DNA from: Clostridium sp. CAG:1024
GTDB lineage: Bacteria > Bacillota > Clostridia > Christensenellales > CAG-138
Direction of reading: 5' to 3'
Assembly: GCA_000432015.1 (NCBI GenBank)
Contig: HF985534.1
Coordinates: 20,720-53,627, forward strand
DNA length: 32,908 bases
Shown here: piece after piece, positions 8,388-17,322 of the stretch
How the letters are laid out: the number at the start of each line of letters is the position of its first letter
How positions within the stretch are numbered: position 1 is the stretch's first letter
Program-made: the position numbers and the translations under genes
The notes under the pieces: generated by a model
What the model was told of the DNA's origin: nothing
What the model saw: the letters and a program-made list of their open reading frames with translations, nothing else
The model's database searches: none

Positions 8388-10460
8388 ATGAAGGAATACA
8401 CCGCGAAAGACATTCGCAACATTGGCGTTTTCGGTCATGGCGGAGAGGGCAAGACCTCGTTGACCGAGGCCATGCTGTTCAATGCGGGTCTTGTTGACCG
8501 CATGGGCAAGGTTGAAAACGGCACCACCACGACGGATTTTGATCCCGAAGAGATCAAGCGGACCATTTCGATCAACATGGCGCTTGCGCCGTTCGAGTGG
8601 AAAAACACGAAGATCAATGTGATTGACGCGCCCGGTTTCTTCGACTTCTATGGCGAAGTGGCCGCCGCTATGGCACTTGCGGACAGCGCGCTGATCGTCG
8701 TCGGCGCAGTCTCCGGCCCCGTTGTCGGCGCTGAAAAGGCAATGGCAATGTGTGAAAAGCAGCATAAGGCGCGCATGATGGTCATCAATCAGATGGATCG
8801 AGAAAATGCGAATTTCGAGAAGGTCATGGCTGCGATCAATGAAAAGTTTGGTCCTTCCGTTGTCCCGATCCAGCTCCCGATCATTGAGGACGGTGCGTTC
8901 AAAGGATACGTCGATATTATCCACATGACAGCAAAGCTGTTTGACGGCAAGGGCGAAAAAGAGGTCGATATTCCCGCCGCACTCGCAGATGAAGCGCAAA
9001 GCCTCTACGAAAAGCTGACGGAAGCTGCCGCCGAGTCTGATGAAGAACTCATGGAGAAATATTTTGAGGAGGGCGAGCTCTCCCGCGATGAGATTCTGCG
9101 GGGTCTCTCCCAGGGTGTATGCGAGGGAATCGTGACCCCCGTTTGCTGCACTGCCGCAACCGCCAACATCGGCGTCGCGACGCTGCTCGATAACATGGTG
9201 CATTATCTGCCCGCCGCGGACCAGGTAAAAGCGCGCCCCGCGGTTGACGCAAAGACAGGCGATCCGATCGAGGTCAAACAAGATGGAAAATTCGCCGCAC
9301 AGGTCATGAAAACAGTTATCGACCAGTTCGGCAAATACTCCATCATCAAAGTGTTCAGCGGCTCCGTCGACGTGAACACCCAGTTGTACAATGCCAACGC
9401 GGAGAAGGCCGAAAAGCCCACCGCGCCCGTGCTTCTCCGTGGGAAAAAGAGCGAGAACATCGGCAAGCTGAACGCAGGGGACATCGGCGCCATTCCGAAG
9501 CTCCAGTATACCGCGACCGGCGATACGCTTTGCGATCCTGCCGCCCCCGTGAAGTTCGATGCGATCGATTTCCCCGAGCCGTGCATCAGCCTTGCTGTGA
9601 CGGCGAAGAAACAGGGCGAAGACGACAAGGTCATCTCCGGTCTGAACCGTATCAAGGAAGAGGATCCGACCATTCGCATTGAGAAAAATGCAGAGACGGG
9701 CGATGTCCTCATTTGCGGTCTCGGCGAGATGCATATCGATGTCGTTTGCGCAAAACTGAAGAATAAGTCCAACGTGGAAGCCTCCCTTGCGGATCCGCGC
9801 ATCCCGTACCGTGAGACCATTCGCGCGACAGCGGAAGCCGAAGGCAAGCACAAAAAGCAGTCCGGCGGCAGCGGTCAGTTCGGCGTTGTCCAGATGCGCT
9901 TTGAGCCCGCGCCCGAGGGAACGGATTTTGAATTCGTCAATGCGATCGTCGGCGGCGTTGTTCCGAAGGAATACATCCCCGCTGTCGAAAAGGGTCTGCG
10001 TGAGGCGATGGTACATGGCGTTCTCGCCGGATATCCGATGGTTGGCATCAAAGCGACGCTCTATGACGGAAAGTACCATCCCGTTGACTCCAAGGAAGTT
10101 GCGTTTAAATCCGCAGCTCGTCTGTCTTACAAGGCCGCTTGCGCAAAGGCTTCTCCCGCGCTGATCGAGCCAATCTATCGTTATGATATTCTCGTTCCTA
10201 ACGAGTACGTCGGCGACGTTATCGGCGACCTGAATCGGCGTCGCGGACGCATGCTGGGCATGAACCCTGTTGACGGCGGTACGGAAGTTGTAGCTGAAGC
10301 TCCGCTGTCCGAGATGTTCAAGTACGCGACCGATCTGCGTTCTATGACGCAGGCGCGCGGTTCCTTCAAATCTGAGTTTGTCCGCTACGAGGATGTACCT
10401 GGCAACGTTGCACAGAAGATCATCGAGCAGGCCAAGATCGATGACGAAGAGGACGATTGA
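8388..10460 (+). CDS. EF-G-like translational GTPase with altered G3 and G4 motifs
   Basis: 690 aa with the full five-domain architecture of elongation factor G: GTPase domain, OB domain II (about 290-390), domain III, and domains IV-V including YRETIRA and the C-terminal GGTEVVAEAPLSEMFKYATDLRSMTQARG. It falls with the EF-G-like (EF-G2/FusA2) paralogues: G1 is GHGGEGKTS, not AHxDAGKTT; G3 is DAPGF with Phe84 in place of the catalytic His of DTPGH; G4 is NQMD with Gln135 where NKMD is expected. The Phe and Gln changes should lower or alter GTP hydrolysis and guanine recognition. It stands alone, with its own promoter and terminator, away from rpsL-rpsG-tuf, which also argues against it being the main EF-G. 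Exact function unknown to me; a ribosome-associated role is inferred from the family. Confidence 0.88.
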   Translation: MKEYTAKDIRNIGVFGHGGEGKTSLTEAMLFNAGLVDRMGKVENGTTTTDFDPEEIKRTISINMALAPFEWKNTKINVIDAPGFFDFYGEVAAAMALADSALIVVGAVSGPVVGAEKAMAMCEKQHKARMMVINQMDRENANFEKVMAAINEKFGPSVVPIQLPIIEDGAFKGYVDIIHMTAKLFDGKGEKEVDIPAALADEAQSLYEKLTEAAAESDEELMEKYFEEGELSRDEILRGLSQGVCEGIVTPVCCTAATANIGVATLLDNMVHYLPAADQVKARPAVDAKTGDPIEVKQDGKFAAQVMKTVIDQFGKYSIIKVFSGSVDVNTQLYNANAEKAEKPTAPVLLRGKKSENIGKLNAGDIGAIPKLQYTATGDTLCDPAAPVKFDAIDFPEPCISLAVTAKKQGEDDKVISGLNRIKEEDPTIRIEKNAETGDVLICGLGEMHIDVVCAKLKNKSNVEASLADPRIPYRETIRATAEAEGKHKKQSGGSGQFGVVQMRFEPAPEGTDFEFVNAIVGGVVPKEYIPAVEKGLREAMVHGVLAGYPMVGIKATLYDGKYHPVDSKEVAFKSAARLSYKAACAKASPALIEPIYRYDILVPNEYVGDVIGDLNRRRGRMLGMNPVDGGTEVVAEAPLSEMFKYATDLRSMTQARGSFKSEFVRYEDVPGNVAQKIIEQAKIDDEEDD

Positions 10461-10476
10461 TTGTAATTCTCCACAC

Positions 10477-10512
10477 AAACTGCCCGTCGCAGATGCGACG
10501 GGCAGTTTTATA
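10477..10512 (+). terminator. Rho-independent terminator of the EF-G-like gene
   Basis: Perfect 14-base inverted repeat, AAACTGCCCGTCGC at 10477-10490 and its complement at 10495-10508, with a 4-base loop AGAT, running into a T-rich tail. It begins 16 bases after the stop codon. Confidence 0.93.
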
Positions 10513-10887
10513 ATGTAAGGAAATACGCCGCCGTTTTGCAGTCGCCCCCTGCAAGTCCAGTTCATGACATCCGTTTCACAGACGATTCCGATTTTTCTAT
10601 ATCATCATAGAGATATCGAAGATATTTATAGAAATTACAGAAACAAGCTGTCAAACCGTGAATCAGGTTGCTATACAGGGTATACCGATAATCTGCAAAT
10701 ACGTTCGCAGAAATTAGGAGGGGCGAATGCTTTTGTCCGCGTCGCCGGGAAGATGAACGGAACATCTATTTTAGTGCAAGCAGGGGACTGCCGACTTCTG
10801 TTGCCTTATCGCATAGTGTTTCCAGAGACGACCCGACGCGACTTTTCCAATTCAAACTATTTGATACCGCACGTTTTTCACATCCTC
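10513..10887 (+). other. Intergenic stretch without a convincing gene
   Basis: About 375 bases between the terminator and the miaB promoter. A 119-codon open frame (10564-10923) runs through it and over the miaB promoter; its protein looks random and has no ribosome site, so I do not call it. The one notable feature is a strong AGGAGGGG at 10716-10723 in front of a 9-codon ORF at 10727-10756 whose stop overlaps another ATG (10753) heading a 56-codon frame. The sequence at 10668-10686 contains TATAC/GTATA symmetry. Nothing here is recognised. Confidence 0.5.
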
Positions 10888-10916
10888 TTGTCGACAGGCT
10901 CGTTTTTCGCTATAAT
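10888..10916 (+). promoter_or_regulatory. Promoter of the miaB-ricA-mutS-mutL-miaA-ynbB operon
   Basis: TTGTCG at 10888-10893, a 17-base spacer and a perfect TATAAT at 10911-10916. Start of transcription is expected near 10923, about 23 bases before the miaB ATG; GGAG lies between them. No other strong promoter is seen up to 19522, so this probably serves all six genes. Confidence 0.75.
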
Positions 10917-10945
10917 AGAGTAGAGAAAAATTGGAGTAGTATGCA

Positions 10946-12331
10946 ATGCATCAAGAATTTGATCGAATTTCGTTGGATATGCTGCGATCGGAACTTGCCG
11001 ATCGGAATATGCGTTATACCATTGAAACATATGGCTGTCAAATGAATGTGCGAGACAGTGAGATCATTGCCGGAATGCTGGACGCAGTCGGCATGAAGTC
11101 AACAGAGGATAGATCGGAAGCAGACCTCATCCTGTTTAATACATGTTGTGTGCGTGACCACGCCGAAAAGCGGCTGCTTGGCAATATTGGCGCGCTGCGC
11201 CCGCTAAAAGAGGCCAAGCCGGGCTTGGTAATCGGCGTGTGCGGATGCATGATGCAGCAAAAGGAGGTCGCCGAAAAACTATATCGCAGATTCCCGTTTG
11301 TCGATATCATATTTGGTACGCATATGCTGGATCGGCTGCCGGATATGCTGAAAACAGTTTTCAGCGGCGAGCGTGTTCTTGCCGTTTCCGCTGATGACAT
11401 TCATATTACGGAGGGTTTGCCGTCTCATCGGCCGGGCGGCAGTTCCGCTTTTGTGAACATCATGTACGGTTGCAACAACTACTGCACCTACTGCATTGTA
11501 CCATATGTGCGTGGTCCGGAACGCTCCCGTACACCGGCGTCCATTTTGGATGAGATTCGCTCTCTGGCCGCTTCCGGTTATTCGGAGATCACTCTGCTTG
11601 GGCAAAATGTAAACTCTTATGGGCTGGATCGAAAGGATGACACAACTTTTCCTGAGCTGTTGAAGCAAGTGAGCGAGGTGGATGGAATCCGGCGTATTCG
11701 CTTTATGACATCGCATCCTAAGGATCTGTCCGACGAGTTGATTCGGGCTATAGCAACGCTCCCGAACATATGCCATCACGTGCACCTGCCCGTCCAATCA
11801 GGCTCAAACAGCATTTTGCGCCGGATGAACCGCAAGTACACAAGGGAGCAGTACCTCGCGATCGTCAAAAAGCTGCACGAGGCTATCCCTGACGTTGAAC
11901 TCACTACGGATATTATTGTAGGATTTCCCGGGGAGACAGAAGAAGATTTTCTGGAAACGATGTCACTTGTGGCAGACGTGGGGTATGCCGCCGCATTTAC
12001 ATTTAAGTATTCTCCGAGGCAGGGGACGAGCGCAGCAAAAATGTCGGAGCAGATCTCCGAAAAGGAAAAACAGGATCGTCTGCAGCGTCTGAATGCATTG
12101 CAGCTGGAGATGACGCAAAAAAACAATGAGAAGTACATTGGCGTTTCCGGAGAAGTTCTCGTCGAAGGTTGTGAGGAGAAGGGGGAAGGACTCGCATTCG
12201 GAAAGTTTTCGAACTTCAAGATGGTTTATTTCCCCGGTACGCCGGATTTGATCGGAACTTACCAGAGAGTTGTCGTTGAACGGACAAGACGCAATTCTCT
12301 TGTTGGCAGAATGGAAGGAGAAGACAAATGA
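10946..12331 (+). CDS. miaB: tRNA-2-methylthio-N6-dimethylallyladenosine synthase MiaB
   Basis: Radical SAM methylthiotransferase converting i6A37 to ms2i6A37 in tRNAs reading UNN codons. 461 aa. Seen: N-terminal UPF0004 domain with the three Cys for the auxiliary cluster (C31 in YGCQMN, C67 in NTCCVRD, C101 in CGCMMQ), the radical SAM triad C176-N-N-Y-C180-T-Y-C183, the SAM-binding TSHPKDL segment, and a C-terminal TRAM domain (about 395-455). All catalytic Cys are present. First gene of its operon, overlapping the next by ATGA. MiaA, which makes its i6A substrate, is encoded in the same operon four genes on. Confidence 0.96.
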   Translation: MHQEFDRISLDMLRSELADRNMRYTIETYGCQMNVRDSEIIAGMLDAVGMKSTEDRSEADLILFNTCCVRDHAEKRLLGNIGALRPLKEAKPGLVIGVCGCMMQQKEVAEKLYRRFPFVDIIFGTHMLDRLPDMLKTVFSGERVLAVSADDIHITEGLPSHRPGGSSAFVNIMYGCNNYCTYCIVPYVRGPERSRTPASILDEIRSLAASGYSEITLLGQNVNSYGLDRKDDTTFPELLKQVSEVDGIRRIRFMTSHPKDLSDELIRAIATLPNICHHVHLPVQSGSNSILRRMNRKYTREQYLAIVKKLHEAIPDVELTTDIIVGFPGETEEDFLETMSLVADVGYAAAFTFKYSPRQGTSAAKMSEQISEKEKQDRLQRLNALQLEMTQKNNEKYIGVSGEVLVEGCEEKGEGLAFGKFSNFKMVYFPGTPDLIGTYQRVVVERTRRNSLVGRMEGEDK

Positions 12332-12711
12332 TCGAACAAGCCAGAGAGCTGGGACTTGCGCTTGCGAACTCTCCGGAGTTCCTGCGTATGGCCAAAGCCC
12401 GGCAGAATATGACGGAGAATACTGCGCTTTGCGAGCTGATGACCGCCTTTAACGACAAACGGGACGCGGTTGTTGCGCTCATGCAGTCGGACGACATCGA
12501 TCGCGTCGAAGCGCTTGAAATGTCCGCGGATTTGGAACGTCTCCAGCAGCAGTTGTTTGAAAACCCGATATTTACAGAGGTCATGGAGTCCGAACGGGTC
12601 TTCCAGGAATTATTAAATGCCGTCAACGATGAGATCCGAGCATGTATCGGCCTCGACGGTCATGCCGGCTGCAGCGGAGATTGTAGCGGCTGCAAAGGCT
12701 GCTCGCACTGA
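12328..12711 (+). CDS. YlbF/YmcA family protein, probable RicA counterpart with Cys-rich tail
   Basis: 127 aa, all alpha-helical by appearance (residues 1-105), followed by a tail with Cys115, 119, 122 and 125 in a C-x3-C-x2-C-x2-C pattern, plus Cys106. The helical part matches the YlbF/YmcA family. In Bacillus, YmcA (RicA), YlbF (RicF) and YaaT (RicT) form a complex carrying Fe-S clusters that affects RNase Y-dependent RNA processing. The gene order miaB - ymcA - (cotE) - mutS - mutL in Bacillus is the same here, so positional evidence favours RicA. Inference: the tail helps bind an Fe-S cluster. The start overlaps the miaB stop (ATGA), so translation is likely coupled. A YlbF (RicF) assignment cannot be excluded without comparison. 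Confidence 0.82.
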   Translation: MIEQARELGLALANSPEFLRMAKARQNMTENTALCELMTAFNDKRDAVVALMQSDDIDRVEALEMSADLERLQQQLFENPIFTEVMESERVFQELLNAVNDEIRACIGLDGHAGCSGDCSGCKGCSH

Positions 12712-12748
12712 ACATGGGCATTGCTCCGCGGGTGAGAAAGGATTACCT

Positions 12749-15376
12749 ATGGCACAGAACATGACGCCAATGATGCGCCAATACATGGAGCTCAAAGAGA
12801 AATATCAGGACTGCCTGCTCTTTTTTCGGCTGGGCGATTTTTATGAGATGTTCTTTGAAGACGCCAAAACCGCATCCAAAGAGCTTGATCTTGTACTGAC
12901 CGGTCGAGATTGCGGCATGAGCGAGAGAGCGCCAATGTGCGGCGTTCCATACCATTCGGTCGATGTTTATATCAACAAGCTCATTCAGAAAGGATATAAG
13001 GTCGCCATCTGCGAGCAGCTTGAAGATCCCGCGCTTGCCAAAGGCCTTGTCGAGCGTGATGTGATCCGTATCATCACACCCGGAACGGTCATTGAAGACC
13101 GAATGCTGCAGGAAGGCGAGAATAACTATATCGCTGCGATCTTTGTCGGCGAACAACGCATCGGCCTATCGTATGCCGATGTCTCCACGGGCGCGTTTTT
13201 TACAGGTGAGCTTTCCGGCGTACAGCGCCATACGGAGCTGCTCGATGAACTCATGCGTCTACACCCCACGGAGATCATTGCAAACGACGCCCTGTTCTTG
13301 CAGCCGTTACTGCAAAAACGAATCGCTTCTTCCTATTTTCTTGAGCACTATCAGGAAAAGGCTTTTTTGCCTGCATCCGCGCGGGACCGGCTTCTCCGGC
13401 ACTTTCAAGTCGCTTCTTTGACTGGTTTCGGATGCGAGGAAATGCCGTATGCCGTCTCTGCTGCGGGCGCATTGATGCAGTATTTGGAAGATACGCAAAA
13501 AAATGCGCTGTCACACATTCGAAGGCTACGTCTGCTCAATCGAACGGAATACATGCAGATCGATGCATCCACGCGTCGCAATTTGGAACTGACTCGTCCG
13601 CTGCGAAGCGATGGCAGCAAGCGAAACACGTTGCTTTCGCTTCTGAATTCAACAAAATCTGCAATGGGAAACCGTCTGCTGCGCGATTGGATCGATCGGC
13701 CACTTCAGTCTGTCCAGAAGATCGAATATCGACAGGCTGCTGTTCGCGAAATCAACGAGGACTTGCTGTTCCGCAACGAACTCCGTGAGCAGCTTTCCTC
13801 CATCTATGACATTGAACGACTTTGCAGCAAGATTGTCTATGGTTCTCTGAATGCGAGAGACTGTACCGCATTGCGTTCGACACTCGGCCGCATCCCACCG
13901 CTGCGTGCTTTATTGACCGACCGCAAATCCGCAGCACTGTGTAGAATCAAGGAGCAGCTCGATGACATGGAGGACATCGCCAATCTTCTTCTTTCTGCGA
14001 TTGTTGACGAACCGCCCGTCAGTGTGAAAGACGGGGGGATTATTCGTGAGGGCTACAATAGTGAGGTGGATACGCTGCGTTCCATCAAGCGCAACAGTAA
14101 GGAATGGCTTGCTCAGTTTGAGGCATCTGAGCGGGAACACACTGGAATCAAAAACCTGAAAATCGGTTTTAATCGTGTGTTCGGCTATTATATAGAGATC
14201 ACAAAATCAAACTATGCGCAGATTCCGTACCATTACCAGCGCAAACAGACCCTTGCAAACGCGGAGCGCTTTATCACGCCCGAGCTCAAGGAAATGGAGC
14301 AGCAGATACTAGGCGCTGACGAGCGGTTGGTTGAGCTTGAATACAAACTGTTTGTGCAGATTCGGGAGACACTGCTGCACAGTACAGCGCGGCTGCAGTC
14401 CAACGCTGCGCTTCTCGCCGAACTGGACTGTTATCAATCGCTTGCGGAGGTTGCAGCTTCATACGCCTACGTTTGCCCACATGTCACCGATGGGAAAACT
14501 ATTTCCGTTGAAAATGGGCGGCACCCGGTTGTCGAACGGGGAATGCGCGGTGGGTTTGTGCCGAATGATGTGAATTTGGACGCTGACGAAAACCGTCTTT
14601 TAATTATCACCGGCCCGAATATGGCCGGGAAAAGCACTTACATGCGTCAGGTTGCCTTGATCGTGCTAATGGCGCATATTGGGTCGTTTGTTCCTGCGAC
14701 AAAAGCAGAGATCGGACTTGTCGACCGGATCTTTACCCGCATCGGCGCAAGCGACGATCTTTCCGCCGGACAGAGCACCTTTATGGTCGAAATGAGCGAG
14801 ATGGCAAATATTCTCAATAATGCTACCGCAAACAGTCTTTTGATCCTCGATGAAGTCGGCCGCGGCACCAGTACGTTCGACGGCCTCAGTATTGCCTGGG
14901 CAATACTGGAGCATATTTCCGATCAAAAAATCTGCGGTGCAAAAACACTGTTTGCGACCCACTATCATGAGCTCACAGAGCTCGAGGGAAAAATCCCCGG
15001 CGTTAAAAACTATCGAATTTCTGTAAAAGAGCTTGGGGACGACATCCTGTTTTTGCGAAAAATCGTCCGCGGCAGCGGAGACAAGAGCTTCGGGATCCAG
15101 GTCGCGCGTCTCGCGGGATTGCCCGATGAAGTTTTGAAACGCGCAAGCGTGATCTTAGAAGAGCTTGAGCACGCGGATATTGCAAATCGAACAAAGAAGG
15201 CAGAGCCGCAGGCCAGCGTCGTTCAGTGCTCTTTGCTTGAATCGGATGCATCGGCTACGCTTCTCCGCGTGCTTAATGAGATGAATCCGGATGCTTTGAC
15301 GCCAATCGAGGCGCTGCACGAATTGTACACACTGAAAGCTATCGCGGCAGGCCAGGGAGGGGCTACGCTATCGTGA
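12749..15376 (+). CDS. mutS: DNA mismatch repair protein MutS
   Basis: Recognises base mismatches and small loops and recruits MutL. 875 aa, family-typical. Seen: mismatch-binding motif F31-Y-E33 in GDFYEMFFEDA, connector, lever and clamp domains, ABC-type ATPase with Walker A GPNMAGKST at about 622-630 (Lys628), Walker B LLILDEVGRGTSTFDG, and FATHYHELTEL. The extreme C-terminus is preserved (MNPDALTPIEALHELYTLK). The start ATG 12749 has AAAGGA at 12737-12742 and the usual MTPMMRQYMELK beginning; the 44-codon upstream extension overlaps the preceding gene and is rejected. The stop overlaps the GTG of mutL. Confidence 0.97.
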   Translation: MAQNMTPMMRQYMELKEKYQDCLLFFRLGDFYEMFFEDAKTASKELDLVLTGRDCGMSERAPMCGVPYHSVDVYINKLIQKGYKVAICEQLEDPALAKGLVERDVIRIITPGTVIEDRMLQEGENNYIAAIFVGEQRIGLSYADVSTGAFFTGELSGVQRHTELLDELMRLHPTEIIANDALFLQPLLQKRIASSYFLEHYQEKAFLPASARDRLLRHFQVASLTGFGCEEMPYAVSAAGALMQYLEDTQKNALSHIRRLRLLNRTEYMQIDASTRRNLELTRPLRSDGSKRNTLLSLLNSTKSAMGNRLLRDWIDRPLQSVQKIEYRQAAVREINEDLLFRNELREQLSSIYDIERLCSKIVYGSLNARDCTALRSTLGRIPPLRALLTDRKSAALCRIKEQLDDMEDIANLLLSAIVDEPPVSVKDGGIIREGYNSEVDTLRSIKRNSKEWLAQFEASEREHTGIKNLKIGFNRVFGYYIEITKSNYAQIPYHYQRKQTLANAERFITPELKEMEQQILGADERLVELEYKLFVQIRETLLHSTARLQSNAALLAELDCYQSLAEVAASYAYVCPHVTDGKTISVENGRHPVVERGMRGGFVPNDVNLDADENRLLIITGPNMAGKSTYMRQVALIVLMAHIGSFVPATKAEIGLVDRIFTRIGASDDLSAGQSTFMVEMSEMANILNNATANSLLILDEVGRGTSTFDGLSIAWAILEHISDQKICGAKTLFATHYHELTELEGKIPGVKNYRISVKELGDDILFLRKIVRGSGDKSFGIQVARLAGLPDEVLKRASVILEELEHADIANRTKKAEPQASVVQCSLLESDASATLLRVLNEMNPDALTPIEALHELYTLKAIAAGQGGATLS

Positions 15377-17322
15377 ACAGGATTCGAGTTCTTTCCCCGC
15401 TCGTCGCCAATCAAATCGCGGCCGGCGAGGTGGTAGAACGTCCCGCCTCCGTCGTAAAAGAGTTAGTAGAGAATTCTATTGATGCAGGCGCGACATTCAT
15501 TACCGTTGAGATCGAAAACGGCGGTATTGATCTGATCCGCGTAATCGATAACGGGAGCGGTATTCCCTCCGAGGATTGTGAGACTGCCTTTTTGCGTCAT
15601 GCGACCAGCAAGATTGCTGCTGCAGATGATATTTCCCATATTCATACGCTTGGTTTCCGCGGTGAGGCGCTCGCTTCGATCGCGTCGGTTGCGGATGTCA
15701 CGCTGATCACACGAACCGAAGACGCGGAAAGCGGTATGCAAGTCCGTATGGACAATGGCGCCCTTTTGGAACGCCGCGCATGTGCTGCCGCCAAAGGCAC
15801 AACACTGGAAGTCCGCGATTTGTTTGCAAAAACGCCGGCACGCTTAAAATTCTTAAAGAATACGCGCACGGAAGCCGGATATATCGGGGACTATATCTCC
15901 CGCATGATTATGGCGCTCCCAAGCATTGCATTTCAATATATGAACAATGGGAAAACCGTTTACCAAACATATGGTGACGGAAATCTACGAAATGCAGTAT
16001 TCTGTATCTATGGATCAAGTGTTTTGGCGCATCTGAAAGATGTTTTCTTTGATGATGGCTATCTTCGCATCACGGGCTATATCGGCGATGCGGAGCTGGC
16101 CCGTCCAAACCGTCTGCAGCAATCGATCTATCTGAATGAACGATATATTCGCTCAGCTTCGATTTCGAATGCAATTCTTCGCGCATATGATACGCGGCTG
16201 ATGTCCGGACGTTTCCCGTTTGCCGTGTTGAATTTGCGCATCGCAACAACAGAGGTCGACGTCAACGTGCATCCTACAAAAATGGAGGTGCGCTTTGCCG
16301 ATGATCGCCGCGTAACATCATCTGTTTACAGCGCTTGTGTCCGCGCTCTTGAAGTTCCAGTCAATCAGCGTGAGGCTATGCCCGCGTACACTGATCCTGT
16401 CAGCGTTCAGCACGATCTTGGGGAAGCAACGGCGCTTGCGAAGTATACCTCGGTTATCAAAGAGAAGTCTGCTCCATCATTGCCGACGGATTCTTTGCCC
16501 CGTCCAATGATCAAGTGGAGCGACGATGACATCGGAAGCCGGCGGCGCGATCCTGTTTTGTGTGAGCCCACGTTGTACCACCCGCGCGTTCCGATGCCAA
16601 CGCAGACTACTACCGACGCGCGTGCGAATGAGATACACGTGTCCGGCATTCAGACTTCTCTCTCCGGCATAGATGAACCGTCAACGGCTGAAGCGCTCGC
16701 TCCCGCCGCAGTTGACGATGGCGCCGATGTGCGCAAGATTTTCGCACAGTCGCCGTATCGAATTGTCGGAGCGGTGTTCGCAGGGTATTGGATCGTCGAG
16801 CAGGGTGATACGCTGTTTTTGATTGATCAACATGCAGCGCATGAGCGCCGTCTTTACGAAAGACTTATCTCCCGCGATATTGTCCCGGTATCGCAACCTT
16901 TGCTTGTGCCGGAAGCGGTTCGGCTTACCCCCGGCTCGGAAGCCTTACTTGACACCTATCGCCAGCAACTCGAAGAGATCGGTTTTCTCTTTCAGGTCGA
17001 TGACGCATCTGAATGCCTTCTTGTAACATCCGTTCCAGTTGTCAACGGCGTTCCGCTGCGCTTGGAAGGGCTGTTCGAGGCCTTGGCTCTTTTGGATCAG
17101 ACTGGCAGCGTTTCACGCAAGGAACTCGCGCGCCGCGCCCTCATACAGGCTTCCTGTAAACATGCCGTCAAGATTACAGAGCATCTTTCGCAGGAAGAGA
17201 TCGCATGTTTGCTTCAAGAGTACTCCGAGCATGGCGTTCCAATGACCTGCCCGCACGGCAGGCCCGTCATGGTGCAGCTTTCGAAGCTGGATCTCGAGAA
17301 AATGTTTAAGCGAGTTGTTTAA
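15373..17322 (+). CDS. mutL: DNA mismatch repair endonuclease MutL
   Basis: 649 aa, starting with GTG that overlaps the mutS stop by 4 bases (GTGA) and is preceded by GGGAGGGG. Seen: GHKL ATPase domain with IAAGEVVERPASVVKELVENSIDAGA, DNGSGI and GFRGEALASI; transducer domain with NVHPTKMEVRF; a variable linker around 330-460; C-terminal dimerisation/endonuclease domain with DQHAAHERRLYE from Asp485, plus ACKHAV and CPHGRP. The DQHA-x2-E-x4-E motif marks a nicking MutL as in organisms without MutH; no methyl-directed MutH system is expected. The stop codon shares one base with the miaA start. Confidence 0.96.
   Translation: MNRIRVLSPLVANQIAAGEVVERPASVVKELVENSIDAGATFITVEIENGGIDLIRVIDNGSGIPSEDCETAFLRHATSKIAAADDISHIHTLGFRGEALASIASVADVTLITRTEDAESGMQVRMDNGALLERRACAAAKGTTLEVRDLFAKTPARLKFLKNTRTEAGYIGDYISRMIMALPSIAFQYMNNGKTVYQTYGDGNLRNAVFCIYGSSVLAHLKDVFFDDGYLRITGYIGDAELARPNRLQQSIYLNERYIRSASISNAILRAYDTRLMSGRFPFAVLNLRIATTEVDVNVHPTKMEVRFADDRRVTSSVYSACVRALEVPVNQREAMPAYTDPVSVQHDLGEATALAKYTSVIKEKSAPSLPTDSLPRPMIKWSDDDIGSRRRDPVLCEPTLYHPRVPMPTQTTTDARANEIHVSGIQTSLSGIDEPSTAEALAPAAVDDGADVRKIFAQSPYRIVGAVFAGYWIVEQGDTLFLIDQHAAHERRLYERLISRDIVPVSQPLLVPEAVRLTPGSEALLDTYRQQLEEIGFLFQVDDASECLLVTSVPVVNGVPLRLEGLFEALALLDQTGSVSRKELARRALIQASCKHAVKITEHLSQEEIACLLQEYSEHGVPMTCPHGRPVMVQLSKLDLEKMFKRVV

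Noticed and set aside
8253..10565. 770-codon open frame antisense to the EF-G-like gene
   Set aside because: It mirrors the codon structure of a clearly conserved gene, has no recognisable domains, and runs through the terminator; a composition shadow.
10564..10923. 119-codon frame upstream of miaB
   Set aside because: Overlaps the miaB promoter, no ribosome site at its start, random-looking protein.
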